A program made the position numbers and the translations under genes. This document shows, piece after piece, positions 25,816 to 35,051 of a DNA stretch of 64,000 nucleotides. The stretch comes from Chitinophagales bacterium (GTDB taxonomy: Bacteria; Bacteroidota; Bacteroidia; Chitinophagales; Chitinophagaceae). Every line of letters starts with the position of its first letter. The first letter of the stretch is position 1. The notes beneath the pieces are model-generated. The model ran no database searches. It was not told where the DNA came from and saw nothing but the letters and a program-made list of their open reading frames with translations. Location: contig JAATFP010000054.1 of the NCBI GenBank assembly GCA_015655125.1, positions 1 to 64,000 of the forward strand. The letters run 5' to 3'.

Positions 25816-26814
25816 ATGAAATTATTTACGGCTTTCCTGAAATTGATCCGCTGGCCCAATCTTGGGTTCATTGTGCTTACGCAGGCGCTGTTTTATTATT
25901 GCATCATTGTTCCGGTTTTTGGAAGGCAAAAATTTTCACATCCTGATGGGAGTGCTGTTTTCTTTGCTCCGGTACTATCTCCGTTTTTATTCTGGTTACT
26001 GGTAGCTGCATCCGTGTTGATTGCGGCGGCGGGTTACGTTATCAATGATTATTTTGATCTTCATATAGACGCTGTCAACAAGCCCGGAAAACTGGTGATC
26101 GATAAGTCCATTAAGCGCAGGTGGGCCATCGTGTGGCATTTGATATTGTCTGTAGCCGGTATCCTCATCAGTATCGAAGTTACTTATAAGATCCACGAAT
26201 TGTATTCCATCGTAGTACTTGTTATCAATATCCTAAGTGTCCTGGCGCTATGGCTCTATTCTACCACTTACAAGAGAAGGCTGCTTGTAGGAAATGTGTT
26301 GATATCATTACTTACCGCGTGGACGATCATGATATTGTATCTTATTAATTTGCGGGATTGGTTTGCAGATAAAGTAGATCCCCAATATTATTCGGCTTAT
26401 GAAACGGCCTGTACGCGGATGTTCAAATTCGCAATCCTGTACGCCTCCTTCGCATTCGTGATCTCATTGATCCGCGAAGTGGTAAAAGATATGGAAGATA
26501 TAGAAGGCGACGCGAAGTACAATTGCAAAACGATGCCCATTGTTTGGGGCGTACCTGCAGCTAAAGTGTTTACCGCTGTGTGGATCGTCGTACTGATCGC
26601 TGTGCTGGTGATCGTGCAATTCTATGCCATTCAATTAGGGTGGTGGTGGAGTGCCGTTTACTGCATATTGCTGGTCATCGTTCCACTGTTATGGGTTCTG
26701 CGAAAACTATATACGGCACAGGTTCCGCAGGATTATCACCGGTTGAGCAGTGTAATAAAACTGATCATGCTCGCCGGCATATTGTCGATGTTGTTTATAA
26801 AATGGTACGGATAG
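25816..26814 (+). CDS. UbiA-family prenyltransferase
   Basis: 332 residues from the ATG at 25816 with about eight hydrophobic helices. First Asp-rich motif NDYFDLHIDAVNKP near residue 76 and the second REVVKDMEDIEGDAKYN near residue 220 bind the prenyl diphosphate through magnesium. Bacteroidota proteins of this type are annotated as geranylgeranylglycerol-phosphate geranylgeranyltransferase-like; the true acceptor here is unknown. TATTTTTG at 25792 lies about 17 bases before the start and could be a -7 box. Confidence 0.88.
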   Translation: MKLFTAFLKLIRWPNLGFIVLTQALFYYCIIVPVFGRQKFSHPDGSAVFFAPVLSPFLFWLLVAASVLIAAAGYVINDYFDLHIDAVNKPGKLVIDKSIKRRWAIVWHLILSVAGILISIEVTYKIHELYSIVVLVINILSVLALWLYSTTYKRRLLVGNVLISLLTAWTIMILYLINLRDWFADKVDPQYYSAYETACTRMFKFAILYASFAFVISLIREVVKDMEDIEGDAKYNCKTMPIVWGVPAAKVFTAVWIVVLIAVLVIVQFYAIQLGWWWSAVYCILLVIVPLLWVLRKLYTAQVPQDYHRLSSVIKLIMLAGILSMLFIKWYG

Positions 26815-26910
26815 GTGAAAGAGGAACGCTGAAATCTTTACAGTTTTTTTCAAAAATATCAATAGTTTTTAAGTACGCCCTAAACTCTAAATCCTAAATT
26901 TTCCAGACGA

Positions 26911-27537
26911 ATGTTGATTCTCGCTTCTCAATCCCCGCGACGTAAACAATTGCTTGAATGGGCCGAAATCGAATTTGAGGTTCGTGTTAGCGATGCTGCT
27001 GAATCATTTCCGGCAACGCTTTCTTTTGAAGATGCAGCAATACACATTGCCCGCAATAAAGCATTGGCGGTTGAGCAGAACAACGAATTTCACCAGCCGG
27101 TTCTTGCTGCGGATACGATTGTGGTATGCGACGATCTTATTATCGGCAAGCCGAAAGATCGTGCCGATGCCGTTCACATTTTGCATAGGTTGTCAGGCAA
27201 TACGCATAAGGTCATCACAGGGGTAGTGATACTTAATAACGGAAAGGAAATTGCATTTGCCGACACCACTGTGGTAACGTTCCATCCGCTCACGACGGAG
27301 CAAATAGAATTTTATGTAGACAAATACGAGCCTTACGACAAAGCGGGCGCTTATGCCATCCAGGAATGGATCGGCGTTACCGGCATAAAAGGCATCAGCG
27401 GTGATTTTTATAATGTGATGGGATTGCCGGTAAGCAGGGTGGTGCAGGCGCTTAAGTTAATGGTCAATAGTCAAATCTTTCCAACGTGTTTTTGGAGGTT
27501 AGCTTCTCATGCTGTTAAAACTTCTTCCGGAAATTAA
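26911..27537 (+). CDS. maf: Maf family nucleoside triphosphate pyrophosphatase
   Basis: 208 residues. LILASQSPRRKQLL at the start, LAADTIVVCDDLIIGKPKD in the middle and YDKAGAYAIQEWIG are the Maf signature; ITGIKG-type loop GVTGIKGISGDFYNVMGLPV closes the site. Maf proteins hydrolyse non-canonical or dTTP/UTP nucleotides to monophosphates and may restrict septation. The C-terminus runs about 24 residues beyond the usual end (after LKLM), ending in a region close to a half REP repeat, so the tail may come from read-through after a lost stop. Confidence 0.93.
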   Translation: MLILASQSPRRKQLLEWAEIEFEVRVSDAAESFPATLSFEDAAIHIARNKALAVEQNNEFHQPVLAADTIVVCDDLIIGKPKDRADAVHILHRLSGNTHKVITGVVILNNGKEIAFADTTVVTFHPLTTEQIEFYVDKYEPYDKAGAYAIQEWIGVTGIKGISGDFYNVMGLPVSRVVQALKLMVNSQIFPTCFWRLASHAVKTSSGN

Positions 27538-27550
27538 AACAGACATCTTT

Positions 27551-27574
27551 CTGTCATATTGAGCTTGTCGAAAC
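27551..27574. repeat. Half copy of REP-like repeat
   Basis: CTGTCATATTGAGCTTGTCG followed by AAAC, one arm only, 14 bases after the maf stop. Confidence 0.65.
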
Positions 27575-27757
27575 ATAAAACAGGAAGTTATTTTTTATTC
27601 AGATTTGTTTTTAATAGCACAGCGCGTTATAAAGTAAAAAAATGTAGCTGCCGCTCTAAACTCCTAAACCCGATCCTCAAAACTTTACAAGAAAAATCTT
27701 CCGGTCTGATGTGGTTTTTCCGCTGTTATTTCCGCTTCGGTAAACTAGCTTGCAAGC

Positions 27758-29026
27758 ATGACGGAGCGGCTCTTACATTATATCTGGCAGTTTCAATATT
27801 ATAATATCCAGCAATTGAGTACGGTGCAGGATGAAGCTTTGCAGGTGATTCATCCCGGGCAATATAATGTCAACCAGGGACCGGATTTTTTGAACGCAAA
27901 AGTAAGGATAGGCAACACTACATGGGCGGGAAGTATAGAACTTCACATAAGATCCTCCGAATGGAATTTTCATAAGCATGGGCTGGACGAAAATTACGAC
28001 AATGTTATCCTGCACGTGGTCTGGGAGCACGACGACCACGAAACTGCTTTTCCTTTTTCCACGCTGGAACTGTCGCAACGGATTTCGCGGCTGTTGCTGG
28101 ACCGATATGAAGAATTGATGGGCAACAGTTATTTTATCCCATGCCAGGCCCATATCGGGTCGGTTCCCGAGTTGGTGCTGTTGTCATGGAAGGAACGGTT
28201 ACTTGCGGAAAGGTTGCAACAGAGAACTGAACAGATATCCGCGTTGTTGTCCAGTAATCATTTTCATTGGGAAGAAGTATTCTGGTGGCTGCTGGCGCGC
28301 ACTTTTGGTGGAAAAGTGAATGCCGATGTATTCGAAGCTGTAGCGCGTTCTGTTCCATTGAAAATTATTTCCAGAAATAACTTTCAGTTGCATAAGATTG
28401 AAGCATTGCTATTTGGACAGGCCGGTATGCTAACAGCGTCTTTTGTTGAAGATTATCCGGCCATGCTCAAAAAAGAATATCTCTTTCTAAAGAAAAAATA
28501 TGGTTTGAAAGAGGTCCTTTTACCCGTATATTTTTTAAGAATGCGTCCTGCAAATTTTCCTACCATCAGGCTGGCCCAACTCGCAGCCCTGATAGCCGCA
28601 AATGGCCGGTTATTTTCTTCTTTAAAAGATGGAATCGCGCTTGGTTCGGTAAAGGATATGCTGGATATAACGGCCAACGACTACTGGCACTATCATTACA
28701 GGTTTGATCAACCGAAAAAATTTAAACCAAAAACACTGGGCAAACAGATGGTGCAAAGCCTGTTGGTAAATACGGTTGTGCCATTTCTGTTCGCATACGG
28801 TCATCTCTCAGGCATTGAACAGGCAAAAGACAAAGCGTTGAAATGGATGGAAGAGCTGGATGCAGAACATAATCATATTACCAACGGATTTGAGTCCCTT
28901 GGCATCCTCAATAACACAGCGATGGACTCCCAGGCGTTGCTCCAGTTAAAGCGGCAATACTGCGACCCTAAGCGGTGCTTGCAGTGTGCAGTTGGGAATA
29001 AAATATTAAAAATGTATGATCTTTGA
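27758..29026 (+). CDS. DUF2851 family protein
   Basis: 422 residues matching DUF2851 over its length. Diagnostic stretches are LLHYIWQFQYYN, VIHPGQYNVNQGPDFLNAKV (N-terminal), GSIELHIRSSEWNFHKH (restriction-endonuclease-like HPG..N...GPDF pattern) and a C-terminal Cys cluster YCDPKRCLQCAVG. The Cys group and the PD-like N-terminus hint at a nuclease-like fold, but no activity is known. Same strand as maf, 220 bases downstream. Confidence 0.9.
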   Translation: MTERLLHYIWQFQYYNIQQLSTVQDEALQVIHPGQYNVNQGPDFLNAKVRIGNTTWAGSIELHIRSSEWNFHKHGLDENYDNVILHVVWEHDDHETAFPFSTLELSQRISRLLLDRYEELMGNSYFIPCQAHIGSVPELVLLSWKERLLAERLQQRTEQISALLSSNHFHWEEVFWWLLARTFGGKVNADVFEAVARSVPLKIISRNNFQLHKIEALLFGQAGMLTASFVEDYPAMLKKEYLFLKKKYGLKEVLLPVYFLRMRPANFPTIRLAQLAALIAANGRLFSSLKDGIALGSVKDMLDITANDYWHYHYRFDQPKKFKPKTLGKQMVQSLLVNTVVPFLFAYGHLSGIEQAKDKALKWMEELDAEHNHITNGFESLGILNNTAMDSQALLQLKRQYCDPKRCLQCAVGNKILKMYDL

Positions 29027-29068
29027 TATCCGGCCCGTGCTCCTTCCGAGATAAATCATGCATCCACA

Positions 29069-29473
29069 TTAATTCCATTTGTATTCGATCACTACTTCAA
29101 GATCGGGGTGAAGGCTCTTGATGACAGGACAATTGTCGCCGATTTTCTGCAAAATTTTCTGATCCTTTTCAGCAATCTCAATAGCGGGCATATGGGCCAC
29201 GATCTCAATTTTTCCGATGCGCCTGGGTTCACTCAGCATATGTTTGGTAATGTCGATGCGGGTGTTGCTCAAATCTATCTGCATATCAGATGCACGAATA
29301 CCCATGGTCGTGATCATGCAGGTGGAGAGTGAAACGCAGAGCAAATCTGTAGGACTGAAACGTTCTCCTTTCCCGCGATTATCGGTAGGTGCATCGGTTT
29401 CTATTAACGTGCCGCTCTGAACATGCGTGCATTCGCAACGCAGATCGCCTTTGTAAACTATGGAAGCCGTCAT
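29069..29473 (-). CDS. OsmC-like peroxiredoxin
   Basis: 134 residues from the ATG at 29473 (MTASIVYKGDLRCECTHVQS). The two reactive cysteines sit in SLSTCMITTMGI and IGDNCPVIKSL, the OsmC/Ohr arrangement. A run GKGERFSPTDLLCVSL precedes the first. OsmC proteins reduce organic hydroperoxides using dithiols. A longer frame from 29503 adds MFSFIKKIYD, which I regard as less likely. Convergent with DUF2851. Confidence 0.9.
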   Translation of the reverse strand: MTASIVYKGDLRCECTHVQSGTLIETDAPTDNRGKGERFSPTDLLCVSLSTCMITTMGIRASDMQIDLSNTRIDITKHMLSEPRRIGKIEIVAHMPAIEIAEKDQKILQKIGDNCPVIKSLHPDLEVVIEYKWN

Positions 29474-29588
29474 ATCGTATATTTTTTTTATGAAAGAGAA
29501 CACTGCGCAGCAGTTCTTTTGACAATTGCATCTAACTTACCGCACAACATAGTATTTTTGCATAAATTTACTGAAGTAAATACCATCC

Positions 29589-30392
29589 ATGAAGAAAATA
29601 TTTTTTTTGCTGCTGGCAGTCGTGACACTCTCGCCCGCAATGGCCCAGAACGAAAATAAAGATAAGAAGAAGATCAAAAAGGAGGCTCGTATGAACCGCA
29701 TCAACGCTATTGCAAAGCAGGAAGAAGAAGGGGTACTGACATACACGAAACATACTGTTTTCGGATTAAAACTAACCACCGACGGATATGGCGGCTTTCT
29801 TGAGATTGCCCGCGCGCAATCCGTCAATCGTGCGTTGCTTTTTCAACTTGATATCGCAGAACGTAAACATCCAAAAGAAGAAAAACTGTCCAACTTTAAT
29901 AACAGCAGCCAGATAATCTTCGGAAAGATCAATTATTTTTATCCGATCAAATTAGGCGTTCAACAACAATTTTTATTGGGTAATAAAGGGAATAAGAATG
30001 GAGTGAATTTAACCGCCAATGCCGGTGGTGGTGCGAGTATTGGTTTGTTGCGCGCCTACGAGATTGAATTGATTGACCCTGTTACCAACAAACCGGAATC
30101 GGTGATATATGAATCTGCCGATAGTACGCAGTTTTTGAATGCTTATTATGATGGAACGGCTACTGGTCCGAATTTATTTAAGGGCTGGAGTCATATAAAG
30201 ATGACGCCGGGTGCTTATGCCAAAGCATCGCTCCGTTTTGATTATGGAAAATACAATGAAATGGTCAATGCCATTGAAGTAGGCGTAACCGGTGAGTTTT
30301 ACAGCAAAAAGATCCCGCAGATGATCTACCAGAAGCAAAAAAACTTTTTCTTTTCTGCTTATGTGGCCATCATGTTTGGAAGAAGAAAATGA
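29589..30392 (+). CDS. Secreted hypothetical protein, outer-membrane-barrel-like
   Basis: 267 residues with a signal peptide MKKIFFLLLAVVTLSPAMAQ and a charged Lys/Glu linker. The mature part alternates hydrophobic and polar residues (FGLKLTTDGYGGFLEIARAQ, GVQQQFLLGNKGNKNGVNLT, YVAIMFGRRK at the end), suggesting a beta barrel. TATTTTTG upstream at about 29560 is a possible -7 box. No known function. It ends 30 bases before lipA, so possibly co-transcribed. Confidence 0.75.
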   Translation: MKKIFFLLLAVVTLSPAMAQNENKDKKKIKKEARMNRINAIAKQEEEGVLTYTKHTVFGLKLTTDGYGGFLEIARAQSVNRALLFQLDIAERKHPKEEKLSNFNNSSQIIFGKINYFYPIKLGVQQQFLLGNKGNKNGVNLTANAGGGASIGLLRAYEIELIDPVTNKPESVIYESADSTQFLNAYYDGTATGPNLFKGWSHIKMTPGAYAKASLRFDYGKYNEMVNAIEVGVTGEFYSKKIPQMIYQKQKNFFFSAYVAIMFGRRK

Positions 30393-30422
30393 CAACTTAC
30401 ACACTAAAAGACGGAGCAAGAT

Positions 30423-31349
30423 ATGAGTTGCAGTAACAATGAAATTGCAGTAGAAGAGCAAAAAGTAAAAAAACCGAACTGGCTGCGCGTGAAGCTGCCC
30501 ATAGGGGAAGAATACAAACATGTCCGCAGCCTTGTGGATACCCACAAACTTCACACGATCTGCGAAAGCGGCAATTGTCCCAATATGGGCGAGTGCTGGG
30601 GTGCAGGAACGGCCACTTTCATGATCCTGGGGAACATCTGTACACGCAGCTGCAGATTTTGTGCAGTTGCAACCGGCAGACCGGAAGCGGTGGATTGGGA
30701 CGAGCCGCAGCGGGTAGCAGAAGCCATACATCTGATGAAAGTAAAACACGCAGTAGTTACATCTGTTGACCGCGATGAATTGAAAGACGGTGGAAGCATC
30801 ATCTGGCAAAACACGATCCGTGCCATTAAATCTTTAAACCCGGATACAACACTCGAAACACTGATCCCTGACTTCAAGGCACAAAAAGAAAATATTCAAC
30901 GAATTATCGATGCAGCGCCGGAAGTGGTGAGCCACAATATTGAAACCACCGAACGACTCACCAAACAAGTACGTATGCAGGCTAAATACTGGCAAAGCAT
31001 GGAAACGCTGAAGATCCTCAAAGAAGGTGGCATGCGTACCAAAAGTGGTATCATGCTTGGCTTGGGTGAAGCAAAGGAAGAAGTTATTCAGACGCTGAAA
31101 GATCTTGCAGACAACGGAGTGGATGTAGTAACGATCGGGCAATATTTACAGCCAACCAAAAAACACCTTGCCGTAGAAAGGTTCATCCACCCGGATGAAT
31201 TTGCAGAATACCGAGAGATCGGTTACGAACTTGGACTGGATTACGTAGAAAGCGGGCCATTGGTTAGATCTTCATACCACAGTGAAAAGCATGTGATCAA
31301 AGGATGGGGAAGGAACAAGTGGGAGGAGGAGAAATTAATTAATAGTTAA
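30423..31349 (+). CDS. lipA: Lipoyl synthase
   Basis: 308 residues. The auxiliary cluster is [16 protein letters not shown], the radical-SAM cluster CTRSCRFC, and the C-terminal cluster-binding Ser lies in RSSYHSEKH. It inserts two sulfurs into octanoyl groups on lipoyl domains of 2-oxoacid dehydrogenases such as PDH (its beta subunit is encoded at 58.5 kb) and needs Fe-S supply. A good terminator follows. Confidence 0.97.
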   Translation: MSCSNNEIAVEEQKVKKPNWLRVKLPIGEEYKHVRSLVDTHKLHTICESGNCPNMGECWGAGTATFMILGNICTRSCRFCAVATGRPEAVDWDEPQRVAEAIHLMKVKHAVVTSVDRDELKDGGSIIWQNTIRAIKSLNPDTTLETLIPDFKAQKENIQRIIDAAPEVVSHNIETTERLTKQVRMQAKYWQSMETLKILKEGGMRTKSGIMLGLGEAKEEVIQTLKDLADNGVDVVTIGQYLQPTKKHLAVERFIHPDEFAEYREIGYELGLDYVESGPLVRSSYHSEKHVIKGWGRNKWEEEKLINS

Positions 31350-31362
31350 TAACAATAATTCG

Positions 31363-31390
31363 AGCCTTTGCAGATTGCAAAGGCTTTTTT
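31363..31390 (+). terminator. Rho-independent terminator after lipA
   Basis: AGCCTTTGCA-GAT-TGCAAAGGCT perfect stem followed by TTTTT. Confidence 0.9.
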
Positions 31391-31415
31391 GTAGCTTGGT
31401 ATTTCAATCGGATGT

Positions 31416-32052
31416 ATGAAAACAGCTTTTACTTTATTGTTGTTATTTTTTTGCTTCGCAACAAATGCACAAGTAAAATGGACGAATGTTGATTCGGTGT
31501 ATCAGCCTTTGCCGGCTGGCTTTCATGTATACAAAACAACCGATTCACTGGATGGAAAACCCTTTATCGCCTATTACGCGATCGCAGACCTGAAAGATAA
31601 AAAACTTGATTTCACGGTCGATACCACATTCAAAAGAAGATTAACGCCGACGGAATTTTATGAAAAAAACAATCATCCTTTGCTGGTGGTAAACACTACC
31701 TTTTTTTCTTTTGAAACAAACAGAAATTTGAATGTCGTGATCAAAAACGGGAAGTTGTTGTCGTATAATCAGCATTCGGTTCCATTGAAAGGAAAAGATA
31801 CGTTCATGTTCAGTCACGCTTTTAGTAGCGCCATCGGAATCAATAAAAACCGAAACGCTGATGTGTCTTGGTTATACACGGACTCAGCAAAGAGAAATGT
31901 GTATGCCGATCAAACAGCGCAATCCTAGAGGAAGCAGCTGTATGCTCATCAATGGTAAACAAACCATCACACCTTCCGATAAAATGGGAACGCAACGGCC
32001 GGTGCCAGCGGTTTTTATTATCCAGAAATTACGATCCGCGTCGGGTTGGTGA
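31416..32052 (+). pseudogene. Phosphodiester glycosidase family protein with internal deletion
   Basis: The first frame (31416-31928) has a signal peptide MKTAFTLLLLFFCFATNAQ and the N-terminal half of the NAGPA-type phosphodiester glycosidase domain (PLLVVNTTFFSFETNRNLNV, LKGKDTFMFSHAFSSAIGIN). It breaks off after VYADQTAQS. Immediately after, in another frame, GSSCMLINGKQTITPSDK and QRPVPAVFII form the characteristic C-terminal end of the same domain. The middle of the domain, including the LNLDGGGSS approach, is missing, so the gene carries an internal deletion with a frame change and is probably dead. Intact relatives are secreted glycosidases acting on GlcNAc-phosphodiesters or similar glycans. 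Confidence 0.82.
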
Positions 32053-32176
32053 TCGGCGTTAATTCCTGACACCAGCGATGCGTAAAATAAAAATCCATTC
32101 AACAATTACTTGAAAATAATATTAAATGGATCGTACAAATCACGCGGTATTTGATGAATTATCGTGTTTTGAGTTT

Positions 32177-33157
32177 CTAACGAATTACCGGAGGTATATC
32201 CCACACCAGCGCACTTGCACCCAAAATCGCTGCATCCGCTTCCTTCAGTTCGCTAAAAATCAACTTTACCTTATTCTGGAAGATCGGCAGCAGATTCGCT
32301 TCCATATACCTTCTCGTTGGTTTCATCAGCAACTCGCCGGCTTTGGTCAACCCCCCAAACAATACGATCGCTTCGGGAGAAGAAAACATGATGAAGTTGG
32401 CCAGTGATTCTCCCAATATCTGGCCGGTAAATTCAAATATCCTGTTGGCGATATTATCGCCCTGCATGGCGCATTCATATACCGTTTCACTGGTGAGCTC
32501 GTTGATGCTGTAGTTACGCAGCAGGCTTTCTTCTTCCGGATGTTCCGTCAGCAATTCGATGGCAGTTTCGCGAACGCCGGTTGCCGAAGCATATGCTTCG
32601 AGACTTCCACGCATGTGGGTACTTTTGTGCAAACGTCCACCCGGGCGGATGATCGTGTGGCCGAGTTCTCCGGCAAATCCATCGTGTCCAAGCACGATCT
32701 TGCCATCTATTACGATGCCGCTTCCTACTCCCGTTCCGAGTGTGATGGTGATAAAATGCTTGATGGTTTTGGTGCAACCGTAGATCATTTCGCCCATCGC
32801 TGCCGCATTGGCGTCATTGGTGAGCTTGGTTGTTAGGCCAAATTTTTTGGTCATCAGGTCAGCGATCGGGATGATGCCTTTCCATTTTAAATTAGGCGCA
32901 TATTCGATGGTGCCACTGTAAAAATTTCCGTTTGGAGCCCCCATACCGATACCGATGAAATTTTCCGTACCGCCTACTTTGTCGATCATCGGCAGAAGTT
33001 TGGCGTGCAGGTCGTCGATGAAATCTTCCACCACTTCATGTGCATTGCTGGGTATCCTGTCCTGAGCAAGGATATTACCTTTCCTGTCTACGATACCAAA
33101 TTTGGTGGTGGTTCCGCCGATGTCTATACCTACGGCGTATTCTTTTTGAGCACTCAT
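32177..33157 (-). CDS. ROK family sugar kinase (glucokinase-like) without zinc cysteines
   Basis: 326 residues. The phosphate-binding loop is GIDIGGTTTKFGIVD, with the sugar/ATP domains giving TLGTGVGSGIVIDGKI and GFAGELGHTIIRPGGR. In ROK glucokinases the next residues form CxCGxxGCxE; here they read LHKSTHMRGSLEAYAS, so the structural zinc site is absent. The catalytic Asp is retained in LTNDANAAAMGE. It phosphorylates glucose or a related hexose with ATP. The adjacent upstream gene is an FHS sugar permease, and glycogen genes follow on the other strand, fitting glucose entry into glycogen. A perfect 32-base palindrome sits just upstream. Confidence 0.88.
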   Translation of the reverse strand: MSAQKEYAVGIDIGGTTTKFGIVDRKGNILAQDRIPSNAHEVVEDFIDDLHAKLLPMIDKVGGTENFIGIGMGAPNGNFYSGTIEYAPNLKWKGIIPIADLMTKKFGLTTKLTNDANAAAMGEMIYGCTKTIKHFITITLGTGVGSGIVIDGKIVLGHDGFAGELGHTIIRPGGRLHKSTHMRGSLEAYASATGVRETAIELLTEHPEEESLLRNYSINELTSETVYECAMQGDNIANRIFEFTGQILGESLANFIMFSSPEAIVLFGGLTKAGELLMKPTRRYMEANLLPIFQNKVKLIFSELKEADAAILGASALVWDIPPVIR

Positions 33158-33176
33158 ATGTAAGCGATTTTATAAA

Positions 33177-33208
33177 CGAGCCATATATTTTTGCAAATAT
33201 ATGGCTCG
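33177..33208. promoter_or_regulatory. Perfect 14-bp-arm palindrome between permease and kinase
   Basis: CGAGCCATATATTT-TTGC-AAATATATGGCTCG. On the reverse strand it contains TATATTTG, a match to the Bacteroidota -7 box, about 36 bases before the kinase start. It could be an operator overlapping the promoter or a transcript hairpin between the two genes. Confidence 0.55.
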
Positions 33209-33231
33209 CACAACATAATATTTTAATTAGA

Positions 33232-34939
33232 TCAATTGGCTGCGTCGTAGTTGATACCTTGTTTTTTCAAAATTCCTTTCACTGCAAAGGCAAAGAAAGC
33301 AAGGTAAGCAAAACAAATGGCCGCTACCCAGTAAGATTGGTGAATTCCCCAACCGTTGATGGTTGAATTCGCCTGCAGGAAATCCGCCAGTTTACCCTGG
33401 ATCGGGGGAATAACACCCGCACCCAAAATCATCATGATAAGAAATGCAGAACCCTGACTGGTATATTTACCCAAACCGGCGAGTGACAAGCTGAAAATAC
33501 TTGGCCACATAATGGAGCAGCAAAGTCCGCCGCTGAGGAACGCATACACTGCCAAAGTGCCTGTCGTTTGAGTTCCGATCACCATGGCGGCAACGCCCAG
33601 CAAACCGAACAACAACAATGTTTGTGCGGGCTTGTTTTTCGTAAGATAAAAAGCAATGATCTGTATTACAACGCAAACCACGTAATAATACAGTGGTTTC
33701 ATATTATAACCGAAAGCTGTATTTACCGCCAGAATAATTGCAAAAGCTAAAAACGGAACAATGATCTGTAAAGCCAGCGTGGTACTTTTTTTAAGATTGA
33801 ATGCGCTTACCGAAAATGCCCAGCGGCCTATCATCAGACTTCCCCAATACATCGCGATGTACGGAGTTGCCTCTGATGACTGAAGGCCGCCAAAATCCGG
33901 GTGCCTCAGCAATTCAGCAAGGTTACTGCTCACAGAAACTTCTACGCCGACATAAACGAAAATGGCCAGCATTCCCAATACAAGCTGCGGATATTTCATT
34001 GCGCCCCAGCCTTCATTATTTTTGCGGGCACTCACATTGGCCACCAACAATCCAAGCACTACTACTGCCAGTGCTCCGAAAAGCCATTTTAAGCGATAAG
34101 ATTCCAAAGCATGTTTTGCAACATCATCCAATGTACTCATATCTGTTTTATAGCTGTTAAAAACCGGTACGAAGCAAATGATGAGCAGACCTGTCATGAT
34201 AAGCAACGAATACAATGCTTTTCCGGCTTTTTCTGTTTTTTCTTCCAGAATGCCGGAAGGCACCTTTTTAGAAAATGCAAACAATGACGCTGCAGCTACA
34301 AACAATAATCCTACACCCACATACAGCATGATCACTTTATTTAATCCTAACGAAGCTATCTGCGCATCGGTGATGGCAGCAGTTGTTCCGAACAGCGCCA
34401 ATGATACCACCAATGGCCCGATCGTAGTACCGAATGAATTCACTGCGCCGCCGAGTGTAACGCGACTGGTGCCGGTGGCCGGATCGCCCAGCGTGATAGC
34501 AAAAGGTTGCGCAGCTGTTTGCTGAAGGGAAAACCCGAGCGCAACAATGAATAAGCCAGCCAGCATTCCGGCAAATGTATTTCCATTAACTGCAATGATC
34601 ATTGCAGCAGCACCTAACGCAGAAAACAACAAACCATATACGATGCTTTTCTTATAGCCCCATTTACCTACCAGATCTTTTCCTCCAAATGCGCCGTATG
34701 CAAATAAAACAAGAGCGCCAATATAATATGCCGTATAAAAAGCAAAATCTATCAGCTGGCTTTGAAACTGATCGAGATTAAAATAATGTTTACAAAAAGG
34801 AATAAAAACGCTGTTACCTGCGGCAATGAATCCCCAGAAAAAAAAATACCACCACTAAAGTGCTGAGGGCGCCATAATTGGTAGGAATGCCCGAATGTTT
34901 CACATCGGCATTTGAAGAGTTTGATTGTGCAATCGCCAT
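33232..34939 (-). pseudogene. FHS-family sugar MFS permease, frameshifted in a T9 tract
   Basis: The long intact frame (from 34632) starts inside the protein. True coding begins at ATG 34939 (MAIAQSNSSNADVKHSGIPT, then [14 protein letters not shown]) and would continue [20 protein letters not shown] in the next frame. The break lies in nine T residues (plus-strand A run 34838-34846); eight would restore a single protein of about 568 residues. The rest shows 12-helix FHS features such as [15 protein letters not shown], typical of glucose/galactose or fucose-proton symporters. So it is an inactivated gene, a slippage switch or a sequencing error. It lies just before the ROK kinase on the same strand. 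Confidence 0.83.
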
Positions 34940-35051
34940 GTTTAAAGTTTTAAAGTTGTAAAGTATAATATTTTGCGGAACTTAAAAAATATTACAAGTC
35001 ATAATTTGCTGGTAACGAAATCCTTCTTAATTTGTATGGAACAATTTTACC

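Noticed and set aside
30174-30809. 211-codon reverse frame opposite lipA start
   Set aside because: Shadow of the secreted protein and lipA; no recognisable domain.
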